Part shown: piece after piece, positions 1 to 9,863 of the stretch
How positions within the stretch are numbered: position 1 is the stretch's first letter
How the letters are laid out: each line of letters starts with the position of its first letter
Assembly: GCA_030674875.1 (NCBI GenBank)
Contig: JASXSU010000002.1
Coordinates: forward strand, 434,001-498,000
Direction: 5' to 3'
Origin: Candidatus Endonucleibacter sp. (ex Gigantidas childressi)
GTDB taxonomy: Bacteria > Pseudomonadota > Gammaproteobacteria > Pseudomonadales > Endozoicomonadaceae
DNA length: 64,000 nt
Program-made: the position numbers and the translations under genes
The notes under the pieces: generated by a model
The model's input: the letters and a program-made list of their open reading frames with translations, nothing else
Told to the model about the DNA's origin: nothing
Database searches by the model: none

Positions 1-424
1 AAAGTGCCGCTCTCCTGAGAATAGTGAACATTGCTCGGCATTACGCCTTGACGATGAATATACCTATACCCCTTGAAGGAAAAAGAAGAGCTAACAACGG
101 CTGTGAGTAATGGTATTAAAAAGATACTATACATCACGAACTTTACCAAAAAAATGAATCACGTATTCGGCAAGAATCAGTAGCCAGACTCAAAAATAAA
201 AGTAATATGGTGTTAAATGTTATACCTATAAATATTACTACACCAAAAACTGTTACTATAGCTTTATATGAGTATGAAGACCTTACAAAAGCAGAATACA
301 AACTGGCATATTTACAAGGCGCTGGCGTATAGCTGGTCGGATGAATGTGATCTAGATATGGAAATGTACCATTTAAAATACCACATATCATAAATCACAC
401 AACATTAAATATTAAGGAGTTAAT
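1..424. other. No clear gene; short degenerate frame before ssb
   Basis: I recognise no gene here. On the plus strand a 41-codon frame runs from ATG 207 to TAG 332 (ends LAYLQGAGV). It stays open upstream to a stop at 117-119, so it may be the tail of a decayed gene. It has no evident ribosome binding site and matches no family I know. The last bases before ssb hold that gene's AAGGAG at 414-419. Confidence 0.3.
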
Positions 425-844
425 ATGTCAGAGTGTGGGGTAAATAAAGTAATTATACTGGGTAATATTGGTGTCGTTTCAGAGCCAAGAATTACAAATG
501 ATGGTGAATCAGTTCTTAATATGTCCGTAGCAACTAGCGAGCAATGGAAAAGTAAAGAAGGCTCACAGAATAACAAAACTGAATGGCATCGTATAACCAT
601 TTTTGGTAAGTTGGCGGAAGTTGCACAACAATACGTGCAAAAAGGCTCTAAAATTTATTTGGAAGGAAAATTGAGAACTACTAAATATATAGGCAATGAT
701 GGCGCTGAAAAATATAGCACAAGTATTATTGTAGATAGCATCAATGGCGTCCTACGATTCATAAGCTATAAAGATCAAACACCGATACAGTACACAGCCG
801 ATGAAGCTAGGCGTATTCTTGCTAATCAAACCCAGCAACAATAA
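425..844 (+). CDS. ssb: Single-stranded DNA-binding protein without the acidic C-terminal tail
   Basis: SSB coats single-stranded DNA in replication, repair and recombination. The 139-residue product has the family's OB-fold landmarks: GVNKVIILGNIG near the start, then SVATSEQWKSK, TEWHRITIFGKLAE and KGSKIYLEGKLRT. An AAGGAG site lies 5 bases before the ATG, which fixes the start. The family usually has 150-180 residues and ends in a flexible linker with an acidic tip such as DDDIPF that recruits partner proteins. This protein ends in ILANQTQQQ and has no such tip. The tail loss and the IS debris on its downstream side fit either a plasmid or phage-type SSB or a truncated chromosomal gene. 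I am sure of the family, less sure that it is the main replicative SSB. Confidence 0.9.
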   Translation: MSECGVNKVIILGNIGVVSEPRITNDGESVLNMSVATSEQWKSKEGSQNNKTEWHRITIFGKLAEVAQQYVQKGSKIYLEGKLRTTKYIGNDGAEKYSTSIIVDSINGVLRFISYKDQTPIQYTADEARRILANQTQQQ

Positions 845-859
845 TAAAAGGATTATACT

Positions 860-892
860 ATGGAAGACCTACGTACTGTACAAAAAACCTGA
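860..892 (+). pseudogene. Start of a gene cut off by an IS end
   Basis: AAAAGG at 847-852 precedes ATG 860, which opens a frame of only ten residues (MEDLRTVQKT) before TGA. The ISc-type end begins at about 869, so all but the first three codons are IS sequence. This looks like the 5' stub of a gene once co-transcribed with ssb and interrupted by the insertion. The lost gene cannot be identified. Confidence 0.3.
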
Positions 893-1010
893 AGACCTTG
901 ATTTTCAAGGCATAATTTAGTATGACGTGACTCTCAGACAAGGTAACCTGCAAGGTCTTTTACCCCAGAATAGGTTATGGTTGTTGAACATGAAAGACGT
1001 AACGCTGGAT
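869..1010 (+). mobile_element. ISc (IS4 family) left-end fragment
   Basis: This 142-bp piece closely matches the left end of ISc at 49193-49330. It starts with a diverged terminal repeat (CTACGTACTGTACAAAA here, CTATGTACGGGACAAAA there) and stops at the point where the transposase frame would begin. It is joined directly to an IS30a end at about 1014. Only the end remains, so it cannot move by itself. Confidence 0.75.
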
Positions 1011-1013
1011 TAA

Positions 1014-1415
1014 TATACTAAGTGCAATTGACTGAAATTTTATAGGTGAGCCAGCTGTCGGTATATTTGTAGCTCTCACACTAAAAATGGAAGCCAAGAA
1101 TGAGTACTCAAACCAGGCAATACAAGCAGCTGACTCAAGGGCAACGGTATCAGATTGAGGCTCTTCTTGGAACAGGCTACATGCAGAAAGAAGTCGCAGT
1201 GTCAGTAGGCATCAGTGAGAGTGCTTTATCACGAGAGTTGAGTTGTAATGCCAGTGATGATGGCTACGGTGCTGAAAGAGCCCACGCACTTGCCAGTCAG
1301 CGTAGAGTGACAGCTACAAATTTCAGCAAAACAGATGAACGGTACATGCCCATAATAAAGAAAGACCTATTGCTTGGTTGGTCTCCTGAAAATATCAGTT
1401 TCCGATGAAGGCGAC
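1014..1415 (+). pseudogene. IS30a 5' fragment with N-terminal transposase
   Basis: The fragment begins with the IS30a terminal repeat GCTGGATT and the shared leader ATAGGTGAGCCAGCT. ATG 1100 opens a 102-residue frame with the IS30-family helix-turn-helix start (QLTQGQRYQIEALL, EVAVSVGISESALSREL). Sequence identity to the copy at 45387-46452 ends near 1415, where the frame runs into unrelated DNA. The catalytic DDE part is absent, so the copy is dead. Confidence 0.85.
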
Positions 1416-1871
1416 AAGCTAGCAAGTTCCATTATTCTAAGAGCAGGAGATGATTGAGGTGGATAACCTACGCCTTCAATAGTAACGGATATAGGTCAGG
1501 AAAGTGGCTAGACAAAGAGCTTGGGCTGTGCTGTGAGTTATTTGTCATGCCGTATTTTATCAGAATCTGATCGTCTTGATTGAGTTATTCTGAGGTTTAA
1601 AAATACAACTCTCTTTTCCTTTTTCAGTGTACTGTGATTAGAATGGTAGTTATACTCGATATCTCTGGGTACAATACGTGTTCTGGAAGTTTATCAATAC
1701 AGGCAATCCCTAGGAGGCATCACCCTCTATTTGCTACAATACCAGCTTATAAAGTAGACCCTGTGACTAGCTCAAGAGCAGTAGCCACGGACTCTAAATA
1801 AAGCTGTTACTTTTAATGCTTATATACGGTGCTTCCCATCGTGTACTGAAGAATGAAAAGCGATCAAAGCC
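1416..1871. other. Intergenic stretch upstream of bamD
   Basis: I see no coding frame, RNA gene or convincing repeat. It carries the unassigned promoter of the bamD-yacG pair and the junction with the truncated IS30a copy. Confidence 0.4.
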
Positions 1872-2795
1872 ATGACTAAACTGAAAACCAACCTAACATG
1901 TCTGCTACCCTTGCTACTTAGCACACTTATTGTGACTGGTTGCGCCTCAAAAGGAGATAAAGATAGCCTGCCAGAGGCTCTATCTGAAACAGAAATTTAT
2001 CAGCTAGCCAACAACTCTCTCAATAAAGAACACTATTCTGAGGCTATAAAATCCCTCAGAATATTAGAGTCTCGCTTCCCTTTCGGAGTATTTGCTGAGC
2101 AGGCTCAATTGGAGATTATCTATTCTTACTTCATGAATGACGAGTTAAACGCCTCAAAGGCAGCAGCCGATCGTTTTATTCGATTACACCCTACGCACCA
2201 AAGTACTGACTACGCCTATTATATCAAAGGCCTAGCTTCCAACACGGCCTCTATAGGTATTATTGAACGCTATATCCCACTGGATATGTCCCGCAGAGAC
2301 CCTGGACAGGCGATCCAATCTTTTAATGAATTTTCCGAATTACTTAGTCGCTACCCTAATAGCAAATATGCCCCAGATGCTCGCCAACGTATGATTGCTT
2401 TGCGTAATCGATTAGCCGCCTATGAGATTCACGCAGCTAACTACTACCTCAAGCGCAAAGCTTTTGTAGGCGCCATTATGCGGGGACAATATGTCATAGA
2501 GAACATGCAAGAGACACCATCTATGCCGGAAGCCTTAGCCATAATGATAGAAGGGTATCAGCATCTTGGCTTGACTGGTTCTGCCGACGCTGCACTAAAA
2601 GTGCTTAAACTAAATTACCCAGACCACCCATCACTGGATGCAGAAGGGCATTTTATTGGCTACAAGGTATTTAATGATATAAATCCTTCAATTATTAGCA
2701 CCCTGACCTTCGGCCTAATCGGTGGTTCTGACAATAAAATATCAAGGATTAAAACACAGCATAAACACACAGGAAAACCTACTCCTTCTCAATAA
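1872..2795 (+). CDS. bamD: Outer membrane protein assembly lipoprotein BamD
   Basis: BamD is the essential lipoprotein of the BAM complex. It works with BamA at the inner face of the outer membrane to fold beta-barrel proteins. The 307-residue product starts with a signal peptide and lipobox (VTGC, lipidated Cys24). Tetratricopeptide-type helices follow, with the usual BamD landmarks: LNKEHYSEAIKSLRILESRFPFG, then FIRLHPTH, SRRDPGQAIQSF and RYPNSKYAPDARQRM. Length is slightly above the common 245-290 because of a C-terminal extension of about 40 residues after LNYPDHPSLD, which I cannot explain. The gene is complete and precedes yacG by 57 bases. Confidence 0.93.
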   Translation: MTKLKTNLTCLLPLLLSTLIVTGCASKGDKDSLPEALSETEIYQLANNSLNKEHYSEAIKSLRILESRFPFGVFAEQAQLEIIYSYFMNDELNASKAAADRFIRLHPTHQSTDYAYYIKGLASNTASIGIIERYIPLDMSRRDPGQAIQSFNEFSELLSRYPNSKYAPDARQRMIALRNRLAAYEIHAANYYLKRKAFVGAIMRGQYVIENMQETPSMPEALAIMIEGYQHLGLTGSADAALKVLKLNYPDHPSLDAEGHFIGYKVFNDINPSIISTLTFGLIGGSDNKISRIKTQHKHTGKPTPSQ

Positions 2796-2852
2796 ATCAG
2801 TTTAGGTTCTCTGTATAGTATTAGGGAAATATCTGGAGTTCCTACCAATATC

Positions 2853-3056
2853 ATGAAAATAAAATGCCCTTATTGTACGACGGAAAATGAGTGGAGCTCA
2901 GACAATCAATTTCGTCCTTTTTGCTCAGAACGCTGCAAGCTCATTGACTTCGGCGCCTGGGCTAAGGAAGAACATGTTATATCCGGAAATTCAGAAATTG
3001 ATGACCACATGTCAGAGGATAATAACTCCACCCATTTCAAACCAAATGATTCATAA
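2853..3056 (+). CDS. yacG: YacG-type small zinc protein (DNA gyrase inhibitor)
   Basis: YacG is a small zinc-binding protein reported to bind GyrB and inhibit gyrase. The 67-residue product shows the family's pattern: KCPYC near the N-terminus, then FCSERCKLIDFGAWAKEE, giving a four-cysteine CX2C...CX3C site. Length is typical. The acidic C-terminal tail (IDDHMSEDNN) is also usual. It sits 57 bases after bamD in the same direction. Its last 20 bases overlap, tail to tail, with the 413-residue minus-strand gene. Its more common partners coaE and pilD are not in this window. Confidence 0.88.
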   Translation: MKIKCPYCTTENEWSSDNQFRPFCSERCKLIDFGAWAKEEHVISGNSEIDDHMSEDNNSTHFKPNDS

Positions 3057-4278
3057 CCTTTCTACTAGGCTTCGCAGGCCATTCGACATTTTCATACGCA
3101 GCAAATTTTTCAGGAAAAGATCGATACAATATACACTGTGCTTGCTGCCGCTTACTAGCGAGAATACTCCACATAGCATCCCTTGCTTGAGGATTTGATA
3201 TCCCAGCCACATTCTCATTTAGCGCCTCATCACCCACGAGCGCAACCATACTCAATCCACTTAGTATTGCGTTATGCGTATCTTCAGATTCCCGTGACTT
3301 TATAAGACCTAGTAAAGTATCTTTTCCCATTTTCCTCCGATATTGTAACCGATGCTTTTTTGAAGGTTTTAACATTATTTTTTTAAACTGTTCAAAAGTA
3401 CAATCAGGAGATAAAACAGCTTTATTGTAAAATGACATGCCAAAATCGATTGAATGAAAAGCACTAGTATTTGGATCATACATATAATTATTCATCTTTA
3501 AATAGTCTTCATCTCCAAGAAAAAAACGCCTAATAACTAGCTCGCTAGCGGGATTATCGCGCATATCCCGTAGAACTTTATTGTCCACCTGACCAGCATC
3601 CTGATAGCCCTCTAGGTGCTTAAATGCACCATAACTCCTCCCTGTCTTGCTATCATTTGTAAAGTGCGCACCGTAAGAACTCTGAAAGTCATCAGAATTA
3701 TCAACACCACAACTCTTAACCGCCCTATAAATATTAGTCGCCGCAATCTCTTTTTGAATCAATAGCTTAGGATCATTATAGTACTTTCCTTTATATTTTT
3801 TGCCAACCATGCCATAAACAAGACCTTGAAAAAAACGCTTTAGACGCGTTGAAAATTTCTCCAAACCAGGCCCTTTAACATGCCACTTCCCAGACAACTC
3901 AGGCCTTTCACCGACTCCACTCTTATTATCCTTACAACTTTTAACCATCATTAATTGATGATCAACGGTATCCATATGACTTTTTTGATCGCCATCTACT
4001 GGTTCCCAAAATTCGTTAAAAGGTATGTCACCATTAACCGCCACCTGAGACAACGACTCAACATCTTTAACTAAACACTTTTTATCTTTTAAGGACGATA
4101 ACTCTGGCTTATCAACATCGCCTCTGCGTAAAGAACGACTACTCTCAGTTATCTCTTCATCATGCTTAGCAATTTTTTTTCCAGCCCACATTTTGTCAGC
4201 GCACGGTTCCGCTACTTCAGCATCTGCAGCAAACACTGGTAAAGATTGTTTCCCTGGATTAATCTTATTATTTGCCAT
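3037..4278 (-). CDS. Unknown 413-aa protein with a kinase-like catalytic pattern
   Basis: I do not recognise the family by name. No signal peptide or membrane segment is visible. Residues 1-130 are polar and probably disordered (many K, E, D, S). Residues 140-290 look folded. FFLGDEDYLKMNNYMYD at 252-268 followed by HSIDFGMSF at 275-283 resembles a kinase catalytic loop (GDxDxxxxNN) plus a metal-binding DFG. The QKEIAATNIYRA segment at 175-186 could carry the helix-C glutamate. Bacterial effector kinases and PI-kinase-like proteins use such arrangements, so a secreted kinase-like effector is possible. Catalytic assignment is inference from motifs. The gene is complete, stands alone, and its 3' end overlaps yacG. 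Confidence 0.7.
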   Translation of the reverse strand: MANNKINPGKQSLPVFAADAEVAEPCADKMWAGKKIAKHDEEITESSRSLRRGDVDKPELSSLKDKKCLVKDVESLSQVAVNGDIPFNEFWEPVDGDQKSHMDTVDHQLMMVKSCKDNKSGVGERPELSGKWHVKGPGLEKFSTRLKRFFQGLVYGMVGKKYKGKYYNDPKLLIQKEIAATNIYRAVKSCGVDNSDDFQSSYGAHFTNDSKTGRSYGAFKHLEGYQDAGQVDNKVLRDMRDNPASELVIRRFFLGDEDYLKMNNYMYDPNTSAFHSIDFGMSFYNKAVLSPDCTFEQFKKIMLKPSKKHRLQYRRKMGKDTLLGLIKSRESEDTHNAILSGLSMVALVGDEALNENVAGISNPQARDAMWSILASKRQQAQCILYRSFPEKFAAYENVEWPAKPSRKVMNHLV

Positions 4279-5074
4279 ACCTTCACCCTAAAATCCTAAA
4301 ACCCATAAAAAGTTTATATACTCACCGAACAACGAGTATTATCCCATCATGACATCTCTCTATCTATAATAAATATCGCCCAAACCAAAAAAATAATCAA
4401 TAAATACTGACTACCTCCTAACCAACACCATATTACTTCAACATATTGCATAGCTTTAAAGTTTACTTATTTGCATCAGGAATCGTCAGCAGCTCCCGCT
4501 CTTTATGTGACACCGATACGAGATCATGCAAGCGCAGGCATTCCCACTAGAGCTACACATATAAAATAATAAAAACCAATTTAAAAGAGTGCAAAATCAA
4601 AAAACCAAACACTGCCACAGGCCATATATATCAAGAGGGTTCAAAATAGAGCGTAAATTACTAATGAAGTGTCAACCTAGATAAATCATCGGGTAAAAAC
4701 ATCAAAACCTCCTTTAAACCCAAATAACACTTGCTATATACCGAATACCTCCCATACACTTCAACAATATCAATATATCAGAGCATTAGTAACCGACAGA
4801 ATAATAGGTAGATCATCCGTACATACCACTTCAAACTCTTTGGCCAACTATCAAACAAACTCCGTCAGAACAGCTTTGTCAGGCTCAACCTTTCCTCTCA
4901 GAAATTACTAGCCACATATATTATTAAATGTTTTTTTGGCCACCAGCATTCTATTTACAACCCACTTTATCAACAGCTACAACATGTTCTAGCCTCTTAT
5001 ATTGAGCAACAATAACAATCATCACATAGCGGTTAGCTTTGATATAACCGAATTCTTTTCACCTTGCCAGAACT
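4279..5074. other. About 800 bp of AT-rich non-coding DNA
   Basis: It lies between the end of secA and the start of the 413-residue gene, both on the minus strand. I find no frame with coding character and no repeat shared with the rest of the window. It may be a decayed gene beyond recognition plus the promoter of the 413-residue gene. Confidence 0.4.
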
Positions 5075-7807
5075 CTAAGCTATTTTTCCATGGCAATGCT
5101 TATATTTTTTACCAGAACCACAGGAACAAGGCTCATTACGACCAATTTTTCGCCCCTTACGCACAAAAGGTCGTAAAACCTCCTCTTCCAGATTTTCCTT
5201 TTCCTTACTTTCAACCCCGATCACTTTCTCATGCTGAAACTCCATATGCTGCGCCAGATCTGCACGGCGTTTACGCTCATCTTCTTCAATTCTCTCATCT
5301 TCCTCAACCTGAACATGAGAGAGCAGCCTAAGAGTATCATGCTTTATATCCTCGAGCATTTGCTGGAATAACGCAAAGGCTTCGCATTTGTATTCTTGCT
5401 TGGGGTTTTTCTGAGCGTACCCCCTAAGATGAATACCCTGCCTCAGATAATCCATCGTAGCCAGATGCTCTTTCCATTTATCATCAAGAATACGCAGAAG
5501 AATCTGCTTCTCAAAATTACGAAACATTTCACTACTGGTCAGCTCTTCCTTTTTCTGATATGCAGCGGCTACTTCATCAATGATTTTCTGACGCAAAGCT
5601 TCTTCATCAAGACGATCGTCTTGATCCAGCCATGTCTGAATAGGCATTTCTTGATTGAGTTCACTAGCAATACGCTCCTCCAACCCCTTAACATCCCACT
5701 GCTCCTCTTGACTTTCTGGAGGTATATGTTGACTAACTAAATTACCAATAACATCCTCACGCAAGGCACAAATACTAGAAAAAACCTCATCGGCCATCAG
5801 CAATTTATCCCTTTGACTGTAAATCACTTTACGCTGGTCATTAGCAACATCATCATATTCCAGCAACTGCTTACGAATATCGAAATTTCGGCCCTCCACT
5901 TTACGCTGAGCTTTCTCAATAGCATTGCTCACCATTCTGTGCTCAATCGCTTCGCCTTTTTCCATCCCTAAAGCTTTCATGAAATTTTTCACACGACCAG
6001 AGGCAAAAATTCTCATCAAATTATCTTCAAGCGATAAATAAAATCTTGAAGAACCTGGGTCACCTTGACGCCCTGAGCGACCTCGCAACTGATTATCAAT
6101 CCTACGAGACTCATGACGTTCGGTGGCAATGATATGCAAGCCACCGGCTTCCAGCACCTCTTCATGCGTCGCCTGCCACACAAGCCTAGCCTTTCTTATA
6201 TCCTCCTCTGATGGGTTGACTAGCTTTTCAACCTCCGCCTCCCAGTTCCCCCCCAAACTTATATCAGTACCTCGACCCGCCATATTCGTAGCCAAAGTAA
6301 TAGAGCCAGGCCTGCCTGCTTGCGAAATAATTTCAGCTTCCTTTTCGTGAAATTTTGCATTCAAAACCTGATGATTTAATCCAGCCTTATTAAGCGCCAC
6401 AGACAAACGCTCAGAAGATGCAATAGACGCCGTACCCACCAAGACAGGCCTGCGAGAGGCCACAGTATCTTTAATATCTTGTATAATTGCATCGTATTTT
6501 TCTTCAATACTCAAATAAATAAGATCATTAAAATCCTTCCTCACCATTGGTTTATGGGTAGGTATAACTACAACATCAAGATTGTAAATCTGCCGAAATT
6601 CAAAAGCTTCTGTATCAGCAGTACCAGTCATTCCTGACAAGGTCTTATAGTTACGAAAATAGTTTTGGAAAGTAGTGGAGGCCAGAGTTTGACTTTCTGA
6701 TTGAATATCAAGATTCTCCTTCGCCTCAAGCGCCTGATGCAAACCATCAGAGAGACGACGCCCAGGCATAGTTCGGCCAGTATGCTCATCTATCAACATG
6801 ATGTCCCCACCCTGGACAATATATTCAACATTTCTAGTAAATAAAACATGCGACTTTAAAGCCGCAGTAACATGATGAAGTAAATTAAGGTTATGTGATG
6901 AGTAAAGGCTTTCGCCTTCTGGAAGCTTACCATCCCGCTGAAGACTCTCCTCAATATATTTATGACCATCCTCAGTCAATTCCACCTGCCGACTCTTTTC
7001 ATCAACCGTATAGTGTCCAGGTACGACAACTACCAATTCTCCTGCTTTCTCTTCTTCCTCTTGCATTTTTAGATGAGGGACCAATCTATTCATCTCTCGG
7101 TAAAGCTCAGATGAATCCTCTGCTGGACCAGAAATAACTAACGGTGTCCTAGCCTCATCAATCAGAATAGAGTCCACCTCATCAATAACAGCAAAACACA
7201 ACTTCCGCTGGAATTTATCCTCCAAACAGAATGCCATGTTGTCACGCAAAAAATCAAAACCAAATTCATTATTAGTACCATAGGTGATATCAGCACTATA
7301 GGCTACATGCTTATCATCTGGATTTTGTTGTGGGACAACCACACCAACCTCCATACCCAGAAAATGATAAAGAGGCATCATCCAATTAGCATCACGGCGA
7401 GCAAGGTAATCATTTACTGTGACAACATGAACTCCTTCACCGGAAATCGCATTTAGATAAGCCGGCAAAGTAGCTACCAGAGTTTTACCCTCCCCTGTTC
7501 GCATCTCAGCAATACACCCTTCGTGGAGGACGATCCCTCCAATAAGCTGCACGTCAAAGTGACGCATTGACAAAACACGCTTGCTTGCCTCACGAACAAC
7601 CGCAAAGGCTTCCACCAACAAGGCATTTAGAGAATCTCCCGAGGAAAACCTCTCTCTAAACTCCCCAGTTTTTGCTTTAAGCTCATCATCACTAAGATCA
7701 GATAGCCCAGATTCAAGGGTATTAATAGCCTTGACCAGCTTTTCCATTCGTTTAAGCTGCCGATCATTACGGCTGCCAATAATTTTCTTTATTAAAGAAG
7801 CAAACAT
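5075..7807 (-). CDS. secA: Preprotein translocase ATPase SecA
   Basis: SecA drives secretory proteins through the SecYEG channel by ATP hydrolysis. At 910 residues the protein is full length. Visible landmarks are the Walker A region ([17 protein letters not shown], near residues 102-118), the DEAD-type motif [20 protein letters not shown], the second nucleotide-binding domain ([33 protein letters not shown]) and the C-terminal zinc finger [13 protein letters not shown] that binds SecB or phospholipid. The M23 gene, lpxC and the dcw genes lie upstream on the same strand, the order seen in many gammaproteobacteria, but about 2 kb of IS DNA now separates it from them. It probably depends on a promoter within the 220 bases before 7808. 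Confidence 0.98.
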   Translation of the reverse strand: MFASLIKKIIGSRNDRQLKRMEKLVKAINTLESGLSDLSDDELKAKTGEFRERFSSGDSLNALLVEAFAVVREASKRVLSMRHFDVQLIGGIVLHEGCIAEMRTGEGKTLVATLPAYLNAISGEGVHVVTVNDYLARRDANWMMPLYHFLGMEVGVVVPQQNPDDKHVAYSADITYGTNNEFGFDFLRDNMAFCLEDKFQRKLCFAVIDEVDSILIDEARTPLVISGPAEDSSELYREMNRLVPHLKMQEEEEKAGELVVVVPGHYTVDEKSRQVELTEDGHKYIEESLQRDGKLPEGESLYSSHNLNLLHHVTAALKSHVLFTRNVEYIVQGGDIMLIDEHTGRTMPGRRLSDGLHQALEAKENLDIQSESQTLASTTFQNYFRNYKTLSGMTGTADTEAFEFRQIYNLDVVVIPTHKPMVRKDFNDLIYLSIEEKYDAIIQDIKDTVASRRPVLVGTASIASSERLSVALNKAGLNHQVLNAKFHEKEAEIISQAGRPGSITLATNMAGRGTDISLGGNWEAEVEKLVNPSEEDIRKARLVWQATHEEVLEAGGLHIIATERHESRRIDNQLRGRSGRQGDPGSSRFYLSLEDNLMRIFASGRVKNFMKALGMEKGEAIEHRMVSNAIEKAQRKVEGRNFDIRKQLLEYDDVANDQRKVIYSQRDKLLMADEVFSSICALREDVIGNLVSQHIPPESQEEQWDVKGLEERIASELNQEMPIQTWLDQDDRLDEEALRQKIIDEVAAAYQKKEELTSSEMFRNFEKQILLRILDDKWKEHLATMDYLRQGIHLRGYAQKNPKQEYKCEAFALFQQMLEDIKHDTLRLLSHVQVEEDERIEEDERKRRADLAQHMEFQHEKVIGVESKEKENLEEEVLRPFVRKGRKIGRNEPCSCGSGKKYKHCHGKIA

Positions 7808-8121
7808 AAATTAGTTATAGCCCCACACTCTATTTCCAAGCCACTGCTTCTGCCAACAAGAGCAGCCGCAGAATAAGACAAGCGCTCAATACAGCAGCAT
7901 TTTATGATAATCACAGGAAAGTATCACCCATATTAACGTTATTTCTTATTTTAGACCAAAATAATAATTAGCAACCCCCTAATTTAAGAATGAATAAATC
8001 ACTAGATTCGCACAATAAACACTTCCGGATTCAAATCTGCAGTGCATCACTTGACTAGATAGAAGAAAGGGCCAGCTGAAGGTAAGCACCTACCCTTTTC
8101 TCCGGCAAGAGATGAAGTATC

Positions 8122-9320
8122 GCTGGATTCAAGCAATAAGTGCAATCGGCTGTCCTGTGCATACTTCGAGTGGTGTCCACCCTCCTATACCCGTCGCCTT
8201 TCAATCTGCTACGTTGCTGGCTGCGCTCGCTCACCCAGATCACCTACTACTCGTAGGCTCATGGGCTTCGCTTACTTGCCGCCTAGTAGCAATTTGAAAT
8301 CCTTTGGGTATAAAATCTTCCTAGGCATGGTATTGATCAACATTTCCATTGTCCTCACATCGTCTTCTTTCAGATGACTCAACGACATTTTTTTAGGCCA
8401 TGTTCTCCGAATGATGCCATTGGTATTTTCGTTAGTTCCCCGCTGATAACTAGCATAAGGCTTGGCAAAGTAGATATCTGCATTCATTGCTTTTGCTACC
8501 TTTTCATGGCTGAAAACTCACCACCATTATCTAGGGTGACTGTGCAGACCTATGACACCCGCTTCAGAAGCTTGATCATACTTTCAGCAACAACTTCGGC
8601 GTGTTTTGTATCAACTTTCCCTATTAAAGTTAACCGACTCTTGCGCTCTACAAGGTTCACCAGATGGGCTTCCTGTCCATAAATCGTATCACCTTCCAAT
8701 CGCCTAGACGAGACCGCAGATCAACAACTGGGAGCCGATCGGAAATATCGACGCGGTCTAGGATCGTGATACGCCCAGCCTTACGCTTACCACCTTTGTA
8801 GCGCCTCTTGCCAAAGCTGGGTAGATTCTTATACAAAGAGCCTCCACACACTTTGTTAGTAGCAACACGTTTATAAACGATGGTGTGGCTAAGTGCGATG
8901 TCGGGCACTTCCACCTTCATCCGGAAACTGATATTTTCAGGAGACCAACCAAGCAATAGCCCCTTCTTTATTATGGGCATGTGTCGTTCATCTGCTTTGC
9001 TAAACTTTGTAGCTATCACTCTACGCTGACTGGCTAGTGCGTGGGCGCTTTCAGCACCGTAGCCATCATAACTGGCATTACGACTCAACTCTCGTGATAA
9101 AACACTCTCACTGATACCTACTGACACTGCGACTTCTTTCTGCATGTAGTCTGTTCTAAGAAGAGCCTCAATCTGATACCGTTGCCCTTGAGTCAGCTGT
9201 TGTATTGCCTGGTTTGAGTACTCATTATTGGCTTTCATTTTTAGTGTGAAAGCTACAAATATACCGGCAGCTGGCTCACCTATAAAATTTCAGTCAATTG
9301 CACTTATTATATTAATCCAG
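8122..9320 (-). mobile_element. IS30a copy (IS30 family), frameshifted and carrying MITE-1
   Basis: Both terminal repeats are present: GCTGGATT at the right end (8122) and its partner ending at 9320. A TC dinucleotide flanks both sides, consistent with a 2-bp target duplication. The transposase reads from 9238 down: helix-turn-helix (YMQKEVAVSVGISESVLSREL) and start of the catalytic core, then a single-base frameshift near 8690, after SRLGDW. The core continues in another frame to about 8330 and is split again by MITE-1 at 8188-8310. Without MITE-1 the element matches the 1066-bp copy at 45387. It is inactive as read. Confidence 0.9.
8188..8310 (-). repeat. MITE-1 copy inside IS30a
   Basis: A 123-bp element bounded by TACCC and GGGTA with TA on both sides. 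The uninterrupted IS30a at 45387-46452 shows the empty site (GTTTTAGGAGGG), so insertion with TA duplication can be read directly. It is near-identical to 60003-60126, which is in the same IS30a site, and to 32107-32230 and 49493-49616. It encodes nothing. Confidence 0.9.
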
Positions 9321-9725
9321 CTCGTCGAGCGGGTCACGAAGTACACGGTATCAGCCCAAGTGAACAGCAAAAGCGCAGCAGATGTGACCAAGGCTACGAT
9401 CATCTTGCTCAACCCATTTAAGGATATTGTTCACACCATTACGACTGACAACGGGAAAGAGTTTTCGTACCATGAGAAAATCAGCCAAGCATTATCGGCG
9501 GAGGTTTACTTTGCGCACCCTTACAGTTCTTGGGAGCGAGGGTTAAATGAGAACACCAATGGCTTGCTACGACAATATTTTCCACAGAATACAGACTTCA
9601 AGAAGGTAGGTCAGATAGAGGTGAAGCGAGCATTGATGCGGCTTAATTCTCGGCCAAGAAAAGGTTTGAATTTCAAAACACCCGCCCTGATAATGGGTGA
9701 ACACAGTGCTGCGTTAGCAGCTTAA
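9321..9725 (+). pseudogene. IS30b transposase C-terminal remnant
   Basis: The frame shows the end of an IS30-family DDE domain: TITTDNGKEFSYHE, then YSSWERGLNENTNGLLRQYFP and LNSRPRKGLNFKTPA. These are the second Asp and the terminal Glu regions. An apparent open frame starting at 9228 runs through the IS30a end and is not a natural start. The N-terminal half is missing. Confidence 0.85.
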
Positions 9726-9782
9726 GCTTTGATGCACTTGGAATTTGAATTCGCGAGGAGTAATTAGTATAGATATCCTGTA

Positions 9783-9853
9783 AATATAACTGTGTAATTG
9801 TCTATTTCTACACCCCCTTAAGAATAAAAAAGAAACAATTATACAGTTATATT
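9783..9853. terminator. Long inverted repeat 3' of the M23 gene
   Basis: AATATAACTGTGTAATTG at 9783-9800 pairs with CAATTATACAGTTATATT at 9836-9853, with further TTTCT/AGAAA pairing inside. The resulting hairpin begins 11 bases after the M23 stop codon. It may end transcription of that gene. Because it is long and AT-rich, it could also be a tiny mobile element. Confidence 0.5.
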
Positions 9854-9863
9854 CATAAACTAT

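Larger units (their letters stand above)
8029..9750 (+). mobile_element. IS30b relic, interrupted by IS30a
   Basis: IS30b is a second IS30-type element, distinct from IS30a. Its left end (ATTCAAAT..GCAGTGCATCA, 8029-8121) matches the inverted copy at 53860-53972. Its right end near 9731-9750 gives the inverted partner (TGCACTTGGAATTTGAAT). The middle of the transposase is missing, and an IS30a copy sits at 8122-9320 between the two surviving pieces. Older IS30b was therefore deleted or split and then hit by IS30a. Confidence 0.65.

Noticed and set aside
143-391. Minus-strand frame of 82 codons upstream of ssb
   Set aside because: It overlaps the plus-strand remnant, has no ribosome binding site and shows no known features.
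2887-3198. Plus-strand frame of 103 codons
   Set aside because: It is an alternative frame through yacG and antisense to the 413-residue gene, with no family signature.
5002-5331. Plus-strand frame of 109 codons
   Set aside because: It is antisense to the C-terminal end of secA and has no family features.
9228-9320. N-terminal part of a 165-codon plus-strand frame
   Set aside because: These codons cross the IS30a terminal repeat; only 9321-9725 is transposase coding.
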